A stretch of 5,430 nt of DNA from Verrucomicrobiota bacterium (GTDB lineage Bacteria; Verrucomicrobiota; Verrucomicrobiia; Limisphaerales; UBA8199), in assembly GCA_026397855.1 (NCBI GenBank), contig JAPLUA010000613.1, forward strand, positions 1 through 5,430, in the 5' to 3' direction. The notes under the pieces are model-generated. The model searched no databases and was not told the origin of the DNA. It saw only the letters and a program-made list of their open reading frames with translations. Made by a program: the position numbers and the translations under genes. Within the stretch, counting starts at the first letter, position 1, and each line of letters starts with the position of its first letter. Below, in pieces: positions 1-5,430 of the stretch.

Positions 1-1239
1 CACGGCAACAGCCTGATTTTCGAAGAGATGGGGCTCAGGTACCTGGGCCCGATTGACGGCCATAACCTCCCCTTGCTGATCAGCACCCTGGAATTCGCCA
101 AGACATGCGACCGGCCCATTGTCATTCATGTCCTCACCAAGAAGGGGAAAGGCTACGAGGCGGCGCTCAAGAATCCTGAGAAGTTTCACGGGCTGGGCCC
201 CTACGATGTCGCGACCGGCGCCACCCTGCCCGCCCAGCCGGGAACCCCGCCCAACTGGCAGGACGTATTCGGCCAGGCCATGGTCAAGCTGTGCCAGAAA
301 GATAAATCGATCGTCGGCATCACGGCGGCCATGCCGAGCGGCACGAGCCTGAAGCTCCTGGAAAAGGCGATGCCCAACCGCTACTACGACGTGGGAATCG
401 CGGAGGAGCACGCCGTCCTGTTCGCGTGCGGCATGGCCACAATGGGCTTCCGCCCGGTTTGCGCCATTTACTCGACCTTCCTCCAGCGCGCCTATGACTG
501 CATCGTGCACGCCGCCGCGCTCCAGGATTTGCCGGTGATCTTCTGCATGGACCGCGCCGGACTCTCCGCCCAGGACGGCCCCACCCACCACGGCTTGTTC
601 GACATCTCATTCATCCGCCCGGTCCCGAACTGCATCGCCATGGCGCCGAAGGATGAAGACGAGCTGGTGGACATGATGTTCACCGCCACGCATGAACCGC
701 ACCCGACTTTCATCCGTTACCCTCGCGGGCCGGCCGAGGGCGTCCCCGTCAAGGAGCAGCCGAAGCTGCTTGAGATCGGCAAGGCCGAGGTCATCCGGTC
801 TTTCTCCAACACCGGCGCGCAAAAGGCGGCCCTGTTCCCGCTGGGCAACATGATGCCGCTCGGGCGCAAGGTGGCGGAGCAGTTGTCCGCGGCCGGCTAT
901 GACGTGGCGATTGTCAATCCCCGCTTCATCAAGCCGCTGGATGCCGGGCTCACCGAGTTCTTCGGCCGCGCCGCCGGGGTCGTCGTGACCCTCGAGGACC
1001 ATGTGCTCATGGGGGGCTACGGGAGCGCCATCCTCGAACTCTTCGGCGAGAAGCGAATCACGACCCCGGTCATCCAGGTCGGCTGGCCGGATCAGTTCAT
1101 CGAGCACGCCTCGAGCGTGGATGAGCTGCGCGCCAAATATGGCCTCACGGCAGAGAACACCGTCGCCAGGATAAAGTCGGTTCTGGGTCCGGCGGCGTCA
1201 GCATCAACGCCCCTTGCCGAGCGTGTCCAGGCAGGCTGA
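1..1239 (+). CDS. dxs: 1-deoxy-D-xylulose-5-phosphate synthase, C-terminal part (5' end outside window)
   Basis: DXS condenses pyruvate and glyceraldehyde 3-phosphate, with thiamine diphosphate, to 1-deoxy-D-xylulose 5-phosphate, the first step of the cytosolic MEP isoprenoid pathway. The frame is open from base 1 and gives 412 residues; by alignment from memory with E. coli DXS, roughly 235 N-terminal residues are missing, including the ThDP GDG region, for a usual total near 645. Seen in order: a YLGPIDGHN segment (residues 14-22), KFHGLGPYD with the family histidine (about 61-69), and the pyrimidine-binding domain with GIAEEHA, whose first Glu (bases 403-405) matches catalytic E370 of E. 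coli. Then come YSTFLQRAYD, DRAGLSAQDGPTHHG and RYPRG, followed by a transketolase C-terminal domain with NPRFIKPLD and a GGYGSA loop. The ATG at base 28 is internal, since homology runs upstream of it. The last 15 or so residues are a low-complexity tail. No defect is visible. Confidence 0.96.
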   Translation, partial: HGNSLIFEEMGLRYLGPIDGHNLPLLISTLEFAKTCDRPIVIHVLTKKGKGYEAALKNPEKFHGLGPYDVATGATLPAQPGTPPNWQDVFGQAMVKLCQKDKSIVGITAAMPSGTSLKLLEKAMPNRYYDVGIAEEHAVLFACGMATMGFRPVCAIYSTFLQRAYDCIVHAAALQDLPVIFCMDRAGLSAQDGPTHHGLFDISFIRPVPNCIAMAPKDEDELVDMMFTATHEPHPTFIRYPRGPAEGVPVKEQPKLLEIGKAEVIRSFSNTGAQKAALFPLGNMMPLGRKVAEQLSAAGYDVAIVNPRFIKPLDAGLTEFFGRAAGVVVTLEDHVLMGGYGSAILELFGEKRITTPVIQVGWPDQFIEHASSVDELRAKYGLTAENTVARIKSVLGPAASASTPLAERVQAG

Positions 1240-1242
1240 CCG

Positions 1243-1259
1243 GGCCGATTCCACCGGCC
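1243..1259 (+). terminator. weak hairpin just after dxs
   Basis: GGCCG (1243-1247) can pair with CGGCC (1255-1259) around a 7-base loop, starting 3 bases after the dxs stop codon. The stem is only 5 bp and no T run follows, so it is not a standard intrinsic terminator. It could be chance in GC-rich DNA. Confidence 0.15.
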
Positions 1260-1330
1260 AACGAGGGAATCTCCCAAACGCTTTGCCCGTTGCCATGGGG
1301 GCCTTCACGCTGGTTTCGTTACTCTGCGCT

Positions 1331-1356
1331 AAGCCGGCAGGATGCCGGCCCTCCGG
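1331..1356. repeat. palindromic GCCGGC-AGGAT-GCCGGC element, probable dispersed repeat
   Basis: Two self-complementary GCCGGC hexamers (1333-1338 and 1344-1349) flank AGGAT, so the element can fold as a 6-bp hairpin with a 5-base loop on either strand. Read from 1333 it encodes A-G-R-M-P-A-L-R. I recall near-identical short elements scattered between genes, and sometimes mis-annotated as coding, in Verrucomicrobia and related genomes; that family link is recall, not a search. Only one copy is present here. It lies 93 bases after dxs and about 90 bases before icd, outside any gene. No T run follows, so a terminator role is less likely than a repeat or an mRNA-end structure. Confidence 0.4.
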
Positions 1357-1380
1357 ACAATCCGCTGCCGCACAATTCGC

Positions 1381-1441
1381 TTGATCTGTTTTCTGAATCC
1401 TTTACTCCTGTATATATAACCAATAAACGTAGCTAACATCC
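1381..1441 (+). promoter_or_regulatory. AT-rich probable promoter and leader of icd
   Basis: This stretch is markedly AT-rich compared with the surrounding GC-rich DNA and ends at the icd start codon. TATATAAC at 1413-1420 is a plausible -10 region. An upstream TTCTGA (1391-1396), 16 bases before TATATA at 1413, is only a poor match to a -35 box. The bases directly before the ATG contain no recognisable Shine-Dalgarno sequence, so icd translation may start from a short or unstructured leader. A separate icd promoter fits the 202-base gap after dxs. Confidence 0.4.
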
Positions 1442-2619
1442 ATGCCATACAAAGACATCGCTCCGCCTGCCGGCGGGAAAATCTCCATCGCAAACGGTAA
1501 ACTCAACGTCCCAGAGAACCCCATCCTGCCGTTCATTCGCGGCGACGGCACAGGCCCCGACATCTGGGCCGCGAGCCAGCGGGTGTTCGATGCGGCCGTG
1601 CAAAAAGCCTACGACGGCAAGCGCAAGATCTCCTGGTTCGAGGTGTTTGCGGGCGAGACCGCCAAGAACAAGTTCGACAACTGGCTACCCGATGACACCG
1701 TCGAGGCCTTTAAGGAATTCCTGGTCGGCATCAAAGGCCCGCTCACGACGCCGGTCGGCGGCGGCATCCGGTCCCTGAACGTCGCGCTGCGGCAGTTGCT
1801 CGACCTCTACGTCTGCCTGCGCCCCGTGCAGTATTTCAAGGGTGTCCCCTCCCCTGTGAAGCGGCCGGAGAAAGTGGACATGATTATCTTTCGCGAGAAC
1901 ACGGAGGACATCTATGCCGGCATTGACTACCAGGCTGGCAGCCCCGAGGCGAAGAAGATTCTCGAGTTCATGCAGCGGGAGCTGCCGGCGGCGGTAAAGA
2001 AGATCCGGTTCGCCGGCGAGGCCCCCGATGAAATCGGCATCGGCGTGAAGCCCGTCAGCCGTCCCGGGACCGAACGGCTCGTGCGCGCGGCCATCGAGTA
2101 TGCGGTGAGGGAAAAGCGTAAGAGCCTCACACTGGTCCACAAGGGCAACATCATGAAATACACCGAAGGCGCGTTCCGCGACTGGGGCTATGACCTGGCC
2201 AAACGCGAGTTCGGGGCCACGGAGATGGACGGCGGCCCGTGGTGCAAGCTCCCGCAGGGCACCGTGATCAAGGATGCCATTGCCGACATCACCCTCCAGC
2301 AGGTTCTCACCCGGCCCGAGGATTTCGAGCGCCCGGCGGCAACATCAACTACGTCTCCGGCCATGCCATTTTCGAAGCCACCCACGGCACCGCTCCCAAG
2401 TACGCAAACCAGGACCGGGTCAATCCCGGCAGCGTCGTTCTGAGCGGCGAGATGATGTTCCGCTACCTGGGCTGGACGGAAGTGGCCGACCTCATCCTCA
2501 AGGGGCTGAATGGGGCGATTGGATCCAAGTGCGTCACCTACGACTTCGCCCGCCAGATGGAAGGCGCGACGGAGATCAAGTGCTCGCAGTTCGGCGATAA
2601 TATCATTCAGCACATGTAA
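1442..2619 (+). pseudogene. icd: NADP-dependent isocitrate dehydrogenase, disrupted by a ~76-base deletion and frameshift
   Basis: Intact Icd oxidatively decarboxylates isocitrate to 2-oxoglutarate with NADP+ and Mg2+ in the TCA cycle. The first frame (1442-2329, 296 codons) follows E. coli Icd closely: KLNVPENP, GDGTGPD, then the substrate loop TTPVGGGIRSLNVALRQ with S111, N113 and R117 (E. coli S113, N115, R119), R127, R151, Y158, LVHKGNIMK with K234, and IAD with D282 (E. coli metal ligand D283). The second frame (2329-2619, 96 residues) resumes at APGGNINY and holds THGTAPKY plus TYDFARQM, whose Tyr and Arg match the 2'-phosphate-binding Y391 and R395 and indicate NADP use. The missing part corresponds to about 25 residues of E. 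coli Icd, V298-I322, including metal ligands D307 and D311. As read, translation leaves the family sequence after codon 296 and stops at 2441-2443, giving 333 residues. Restoring the gap gives about 417 residues, against 416 in E. coli. The ATG at 1442 fits the family N-terminus. The lesion is either a recent mutation or an assembly error. Confidence 0.9.
2321..2340 (+). other. deletion/frameshift junction inside icd
   Basis: Left of the junction the frame reads R-P-E-D-F-E, ending with codon 2327-2329. Right of it, the frame beginning at 2329 reads A-P-G-G-N-I-N-Y. The two frames share the G at 2329, so the loss is 25 codons plus one base by comparison with E. coli Icd, or 76 bases, with an uncertainty of a base or two. 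No insertion sequence, long repeat or stop-codon cluster is seen at the joint. Family-like sequence is preserved on both sides right up to it. Confidence 0.85.
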
Positions 2620-2648
2620 AACCGCGCAGGCGCAAGCCTGGGTGTTTT
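2617..2648. terminator. probable bidirectional terminator between converging icd and the SDR gene
   Basis: CAGGC (2627-2631) and GCCTG (2636-2640) form a stem closed by a GCAA tetraloop, with partial extension outward (2625-2642 and 2623-2644 pair, with a wobble at 2624-2643). On the + strand the stem is followed by TTTT at 2645-2648. On the - strand the A tract at 2618-2621 becomes TTTT after the stem. The hairpin starts 7 bases after the icd stop and lies between convergent genes, which suits termination from both sides. The perfect stem is short (5 bp), so strength is uncertain. Confidence 0.45.
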
Positions 2649-2651
2649 GCA

Positions 2652-2674
2652 GCCCGCACGGAATACCAGCGGGC
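2652..2674. terminator. hairpin just downstream of the SDR gene
   Basis: GCCCGC (2652-2657) and GCGGGC (2669-2674) form a 6-bp GC stem with an 11-base loop, starting 4 bases past the stop codon of the - strand gene. On that strand it is followed by CAAAAC rather than a T run, so by itself it is not a classical terminator. It may protect the mRNA 3' end ahead of the better terminator at 2617-2648. Confidence 0.25.
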
Positions 2675-2678
2675 CGCG

Positions 2679-3527
2679 CTAGAAGGATTCGCCTGGGTGG
2701 GCGGAGAGCCACTCGGTTAGTCCGGGCAGGGGAAAGGACAGGAGCTTCTGCACTTTGGCGCAGTTGAGGGAGGTGTCGGGGGCCCGGGGGGCTCCGACAT
2801 ACTCCTTCAGTCGCGCGGACTCGATCTGGGGATGCAATTGCGGCCAGCGCGCCGCCAGGAGTTGCCCGATCTGCCACCGGGACAACCGCTCCCTGCCGGC
2901 CAGGTGATAAAGCCCCGGCTCCTCATGGGCGGCCAGATCCCAGATCGCCCGCGCGGTCACCGCGGCCGGCATCGGGCTGCGGAATTCGTCCGTGAACAAC
3001 CTCAGCAGGCTCCCCGACTGCCACGCGCGGCGCATCAGCTCGTTGAAGCCACGATCGCCTGTGGGCGAGGTGCCGCCGTTCAGTGATAGGCGCAGGACGG
3101 TGTGCCTTGGGTTGCCCAGCACGATCTGCTCCGCAGCCACCTTGGTCTCTGCGTAAACGCTCAGCGGGTTCACCGGGGCGGATTCGTCGTAGTTCCCGGT
3201 TCGGCCGTCAAAAACCAGATCGGTGGACAGGAAGATCAGCGGGATTCCCGCAGCCAGCTCGGCGAGCAGCGCTGTGGCCTCGACGTTAACCTTGCGAGCC
3301 AAGGCAGGATTGGCCTCGCACTCCGGGCTCTTGCTGAGCGCGGCGCAATGGATGACAAGCTGGGGATTCTGCCGCCGGAACTCGTCGCGGACAGCGGAGG
3401 TTGAGGACAGGTCAAGGACAGCGCGAGTCAGGCCTCGGACCGTGGCATCCGGCGCGAACACCGGCGCACTTTGCACGAGGTAGCTGCCGATAAGCCCGCC
3501 CGCGCCGGTGATCCAAATGGTCTTCAA
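2679..3527 (-). CDS. RmlD-like NAD(P)-dependent sugar reductase (extended SDR)
   Basis: This is a 282-residue extended short-chain dehydrogenase of the RmlD (dTDP-4-dehydrorhamnose reductase) type, soluble and cytosolic, probably reducing a nucleotide-sugar keto group. The Rossmann motif GAGGLIG is at residues 8-14, DLS at 39-41, HCAA at 60-63 and STDLVFDG at 101-108. The catalytic YAETK has Y125 and K129. Later come a substrate-side FRSPM (182-186), YHLAGRERLSRWQIGQ typical of RmlD C-terminal halves, and a final DTSLNCAKVQKL close to the family's D/N-S-x-L-D-x-S-K-L. The start is TTG at 3527-3525: it places MKTIWITGAGG exactly at the expected N-terminus, no usable ATG is nearby, and the codon directly upstream is the amidase stop. 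No good ribosome site is seen, so translation is probably coupled to the upstream gene. No rmlA, rmlB or rmlC is visible here, so rhamnose synthesis is unproven; a MAT2B-like or other sugar reductase is possible. Confidence 0.85.
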   Translation of the reverse strand: MKTIWITGAGGLIGSYLVQSAPVFAPDATVRGLTRAVLDLSSTSAVRDEFRRQNPQLVIHCAALSKSPECEANPALARKVNVEATALLAELAAGIPLIFLSTDLVFDGRTGNYDESAPVNPLSVYAETKVAAEQIVLGNPRHTVLRLSLNGGTSPTGDRGFNELMRRAWQSGSLLRLFTDEFRSPMPAAVTARAIWDLAAHEEPGLYHLAGRERLSRWQIGQLLAARWPQLHPQIESARLKEYVGAPRAPDTSLNCAKVQKLLSFPLPGLTEWLSAHPGESF

Positions 3528-3536
3528 TCAATCAAT
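3524..3536. repeat. short tandem tetranucleotide repeat (TTGA on the - strand) spanning a stop/start junction
   Basis: On the + strand the bases read TCAA three times plus a T. On the - strand this gives ATTGATTGATTGA, which supplies the last amidase codons, its TGA stop (3530-3528) and the TTG start of the SDR gene (3527-3525). Gain or loss of one 4-base unit would shift the frame at the gene boundary. Three copies is few for efficient slippage. Confidence 0.6.
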
Positions 3537-4421
3537 AAACCGCCTGCTCAGCCCTTCGTAGGCATCAATGCGCCGGTCTCGCAGGAACGGCCAATGGGTC
3601 CGGGCAACGTCCACTTTGCCCAGGTCGAGCGGCACAACGAGGATCTCATCCCCGGCCGCGCCGGCTTTGGCCAGGATCTCACCGGAGGTGCCTGCCACAA
3701 AGCTCTGGCCCCAGAACTCGATGCCCTCGCCCGACAGCTTCTCGTGGCCGACGCGGTTGGGCACGGCCACATAGCAGCCATTGGCGATGGCATGGCCTCG
3801 CTGGATGGTTTCCCACGCGGAGTGCTGCTGCGCGCCATGCGCGGCTTTCTCGCCCGGGTGCCAGCCGATGGCGGTGGGGTAAAAGAGGATTTCCGCACCC
3901 CGCAGCGCGGTCAGACGGGCCGCTTCGGGATACCACTGGTCCCAGCAGATCAGCACTCCGATCCGGGCGTAACGGGTCTGCCACGCGCGAAAGCCCAAGT
4001 CACCGGGCGTAAAATAGAACTTTTCGTAGTAAAGGGGATCGTCCGGGATGTGCATCTTGCGGTAGCTGCCCAGGAGCGAGCCGTCCGCGTCAATCACAAC
4101 GGCTGTGTTGTGATAGAGACCCGCCGCGCGCTTCTCGAAGAGCGAAGCGACCACCACCACCTGCATCCTCCGCGCCAGCGCCTGGAATGCCTCAGTGCTC
4201 GGCCCGGGAATCGGCTCAGCAAGCTGGAAATGCTTGTGATCCTCGGTCTGGCAAAAGTACTGCGAACGAAAGAGTTCCTGGGTGCAGATAATCTGTGCCC
4301 CCTGGCCGGCGGCACGCTCCACAGCCGCCAGGGTCCGACCCAGGTTCTCGGCAGGATCCGCAGAGCATGCGCCCTGCACAAGGCCGACCTGCACGATGGC
4401 ATTCGAGGCGGAAGGGGTCAT
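3528..4421 (-). CDS. aguB: N-carbamoylputrescine amidase (nitrilase superfamily)
   Basis: AguB hydrolyses N-carbamoylputrescine to putrescine, CO2 and ammonia, the last step of the agmatine route of polyamine synthesis, in the cytosol. The 297 residues match the family's usual 290-300. The nitrilase triad is visible: E49 in CTQELF, K122 in YRKMHIPDD and C159 in LICWDQWYPEAAR. AguB-like marks include SQYFCQ near 53-58, DDPLYYEKFYFTPGD (127-141) and the C-terminal HWPFLRDRRIDAYEGL. The second half has SAWETIQRGHAIANGCYVA, where the family has its oligomer and active-site surface. The ATG at 4421-4419 gives the usual short lead into VGLVQ and lies 6 bases past the kinase stop, with no clear ribosome site, which suggests translational coupling. 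The partner agmatine deiminase gene (aguA) is not in the window. Another carbon-nitrogen hydrolase specificity is possible but less likely given the YYEKFYFTPGD motif. Confidence 0.92.
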   Translation of the reverse strand: MTPSASNAIVQVGLVQGACSADPAENLGRTLAAVERAAGQGAQIICTQELFRSQYFCQTEDHKHFQLAEPIPGPSTEAFQALARRMQVVVVASLFEKRAAGLYHNTAVVIDADGSLLGSYRKMHIPDDPLYYEKFYFTPGDLGFRAWQTRYARIGVLICWDQWYPEAARLTALRGAEILFYPTAIGWHPGEKAAHGAQQHSAWETIQRGHAIANGCYVAVPNRVGHEKLSGEGIEFWGQSFVAGTSGEILAKAGAAGDEILVVPLDLGKVDVARTHWPFLRDRRIDAYEGLSRRFID

Positions 4422-4427
4422 GGCGTT

Positions 4428-5430
4428 TCAGTTCTTGCCCGCCTTGCGGACGGATGGGATGAATGCCTGGGTTCCGCCCTGGGAGGACTGCAAGTCCGCG
4501 GGAGGAATAAACTGGCCGAACAAATCGCGAATGTACTTGCCCAGCGTCTCGTTGGTTGGCCCATAGCCCGAGTGGTAAATGTAGTGCTCCAGATCATACA
4601 GCAATTCCTCGCCGGTCGCGTATCGTTTCGCGAGGTCGCGGGCCAGCGCCCGATCCAGGATCTCATTGAGCCGGTCGTCCCCCCGCGCGTCGAGCTTGCG
4701 AAAATCAGGGATGGGCAGGTTCATCATCCGCTGACGGGATTCCTCGGCGGTGGCCCCCTTGAATAAGTTCTTCCCGAGCAGCAACTGCGCCAGCACTACG
4801 CCGGCGGAGAACAGGTCGGAGCGCTTGTCGGTGATCTGAAAATTCGCCTGCTCCGGGCTCATGTAATCCGCCTTGCCCGCCACAACCTCGCCTTCGTTGT
4901 CCACGAGAAATCCGCGCGCCTTGGCGATGCCGAAGTCCGTGAGCTTCACATCCCCCTCGAACGCGATCATGATGTTCTTGAAGCTGACGTCGCGATGCAC
5001 GATGCCGAGCGGCTTGCCGTCCTTGTCGGTCTTGGCATGGGCGTAGGCCAGGCCGCGCGCAACACGGCTGACGATAAACACGGCCAACTCCTTCGGCAAC
5101 ACCCGCCGCTTGTCCGCCAGCTGCTGGGCGAACTGCTCGAGGTTCACCCCCCGGATAAGCTCCATGGCAATGAAGTAAATGCCATTGGTCTCGCCCAGGT
5201 GATACGTCTGAACGATGTTCGTATGGATCAAGTCGGCGACGAGCTTGGCCTCCCCGATGAAGTTCTCGATGAACTGCTTCTGGTCCGCATAATTCTGCCG
5301 CACCACCTTGATGGCCAGGCGCTTGATAAACTGCCGCGTGCCGTGCTGCTCAGCTTCGTACACAATCCCCATGCCGCCCTCGAATATCTTGCGCACGATC
5401 TCGTAGTGAAACTCGTTTTGAATCGTGAAT
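4428..5430 (-). CDS. bacterial Ser/Thr protein kinase (Hanks type), N-terminus outside window
   Basis: This is a eukaryotic-like protein kinase, transferring phosphate from ATP to Ser/Thr of unknown target proteins. The frame is open to the right edge, giving 333 residues; the residues before the GTG at 5396 (ending FHYEIV) continue the kinase N-lobe, so that GTG is not the start. Counting from it: glycine loop EGGMGIVYEA (6-15), ATP-anchoring K30 in LAIKVV, helix C Glu E49 in GEAKLV, hinge AMELIRG, catalytic loop HRDVSFKN (134-141, base D136, bases 4991-4989), DFG (155-157), and YMSPEQ (178-183, the APE equivalent). All key catalytic residues are present, so it should be active. After the kinase fold come about 50 residues with HSGYGPTNETLGKYIRDLF and a polar tail. 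No membrane segment or extracellular sensor is seen, unlike PknB-type kinases, so the part seen is cytosolic. An N-terminal domain could lie outside the window. Confidence 0.93.
   Translation of the reverse strand, partial: FTIQNEFHYEIVRKIFEGGMGIVYEAEQHGTRQFIKRLAIKVVRQNYADQKQFIENFIGEAKLVADLIHTNIVQTYHLGETNGIYFIAMELIRGVNLEQFAQQLADKRRVLPKELAVFIVSRVARGLAYAHAKTDKDGKPLGIVHRDVSFKNIMIAFEGDVKLTDFGIAKARGFLVDNEGEVVAGKADYMSPEQANFQITDKRSDLFSAGVVLAQLLLGKNLFKGATAEESRQRMMNLPIPDFRKLDARGDDRLNEILDRALARDLAKRYATGEELLYDLEHYIYHSGYGPTNETLGKYIRDLFGQFIPPADLQSSQGGTQAFIPSVRKAGKN

Noticed and set aside
607..1107. A 166-codon - strand open frame inside dxs
   Set aside because: It is a shadow of the dxs frame; dxs is unambiguous by motif here.
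1685..2140. A 151-codon - strand open frame inside icd
   Set aside because: It lies opposite conserved Icd motifs (SLNVALRQ, RENTEDIYAG, LVHKGNIMK) and has no protein features of its own.
2321..2340. Programmed ribosomal frameshift in icd
   Set aside because: No slippery heptamer is visible, and a frame change alone would not restore the missing 25 residues with the metal ligands. A deletion explains both.
2239..2619. A separate small gene of 126 codons after icd
   Set aside because: Only its part from 2329 on resembles a protein, and that part is the Icd C-terminus. The stretch from 2239 to 2328 is out-of-frame Icd, so it is the second half of the broken icd rather than a gene.
2188..2877. 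A 229-codon - strand open frame overlapping the end of icd and the SDR gene
   Set aside because: It crosses the terminator region and overlaps two recognised genes, and its translation is Arg/Ala/Pro-rich with no family features.
3471..4766. A 431-codon open frame on the + strand, antisense to aguB and the kinase 3' end
   Set aside because: It has no recognisable domain and lies opposite genes with intact catalytic motifs. Long antisense frames are expected in GC-rich coding DNA, where stop codons are scarce.
5394..5396. GTG as the start codon of the kinase
   Set aside because: The frame stays open to the window edge, and the residues upstream (FHYEIV) form the first N-lobe strand leading into the glycine loop, so the real start lies outside.

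Overview
The window reads as bacterial chromosome, GC-rich, with two genes on the + strand converging on a three-gene cluster on the - strand. The products are ordinary bacterial enzymes plus a bacterial Ser/Thr kinase. A short palindromic intergenic element (GCCGGC-AGGAT-GCCGGC, readable as A-G-R-M-P-A-L-R) resembles a dispersed repeat I associate with Verrucomicrobia and related PVC bacteria. A verrucomicrobial origin is therefore my best guess, but it rests on recall and on the kinase style, not on a search. I see no mobile element, CRISPR array, tRNA or rRNA.

Layout: 1-1239 is the 3' two thirds of dxs (MEP isoprenoid pathway), cut by the left edge. 1240-1441 is a 202-base gap with weak hairpins, the palindromic repeat and an AT-rich promoter-like stretch. 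1442-2619 is icd (NADP-dependent isocitrate dehydrogenase, TCA cycle). It is broken: about 76 bases are missing near 2329, which shifts the frame and removes the segment that carries two metal-binding aspartates. 2617-2648 holds a hairpin with an A tract on one side and a T tract on the other, placed to end transcription from both directions.

The - strand cluster, in transcription order, is a Ser/Thr protein kinase (4428 to beyond 5430, its start outside the window), an AguB-type N-carbamoylputrescine amidase (3528-4421) and an RmlD-like extended SDR (2679-3527). The gaps are 6 and 0 bases, so these genes are very likely co-transcribed. The amidase would make putrescine and the SDR probably reduces a nucleotide sugar. 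Nothing in the sequence links the three biochemically, so a shared role is speculative.

The points most worth checking are the icd lesion (real pseudogene or assembly error) and the amidase/SDR junction. There the two genes share one reading frame, separated by a single TGA followed at once by a TTG start, all inside a short TTGA tandem repeat. I found no convincing undescribed system here.
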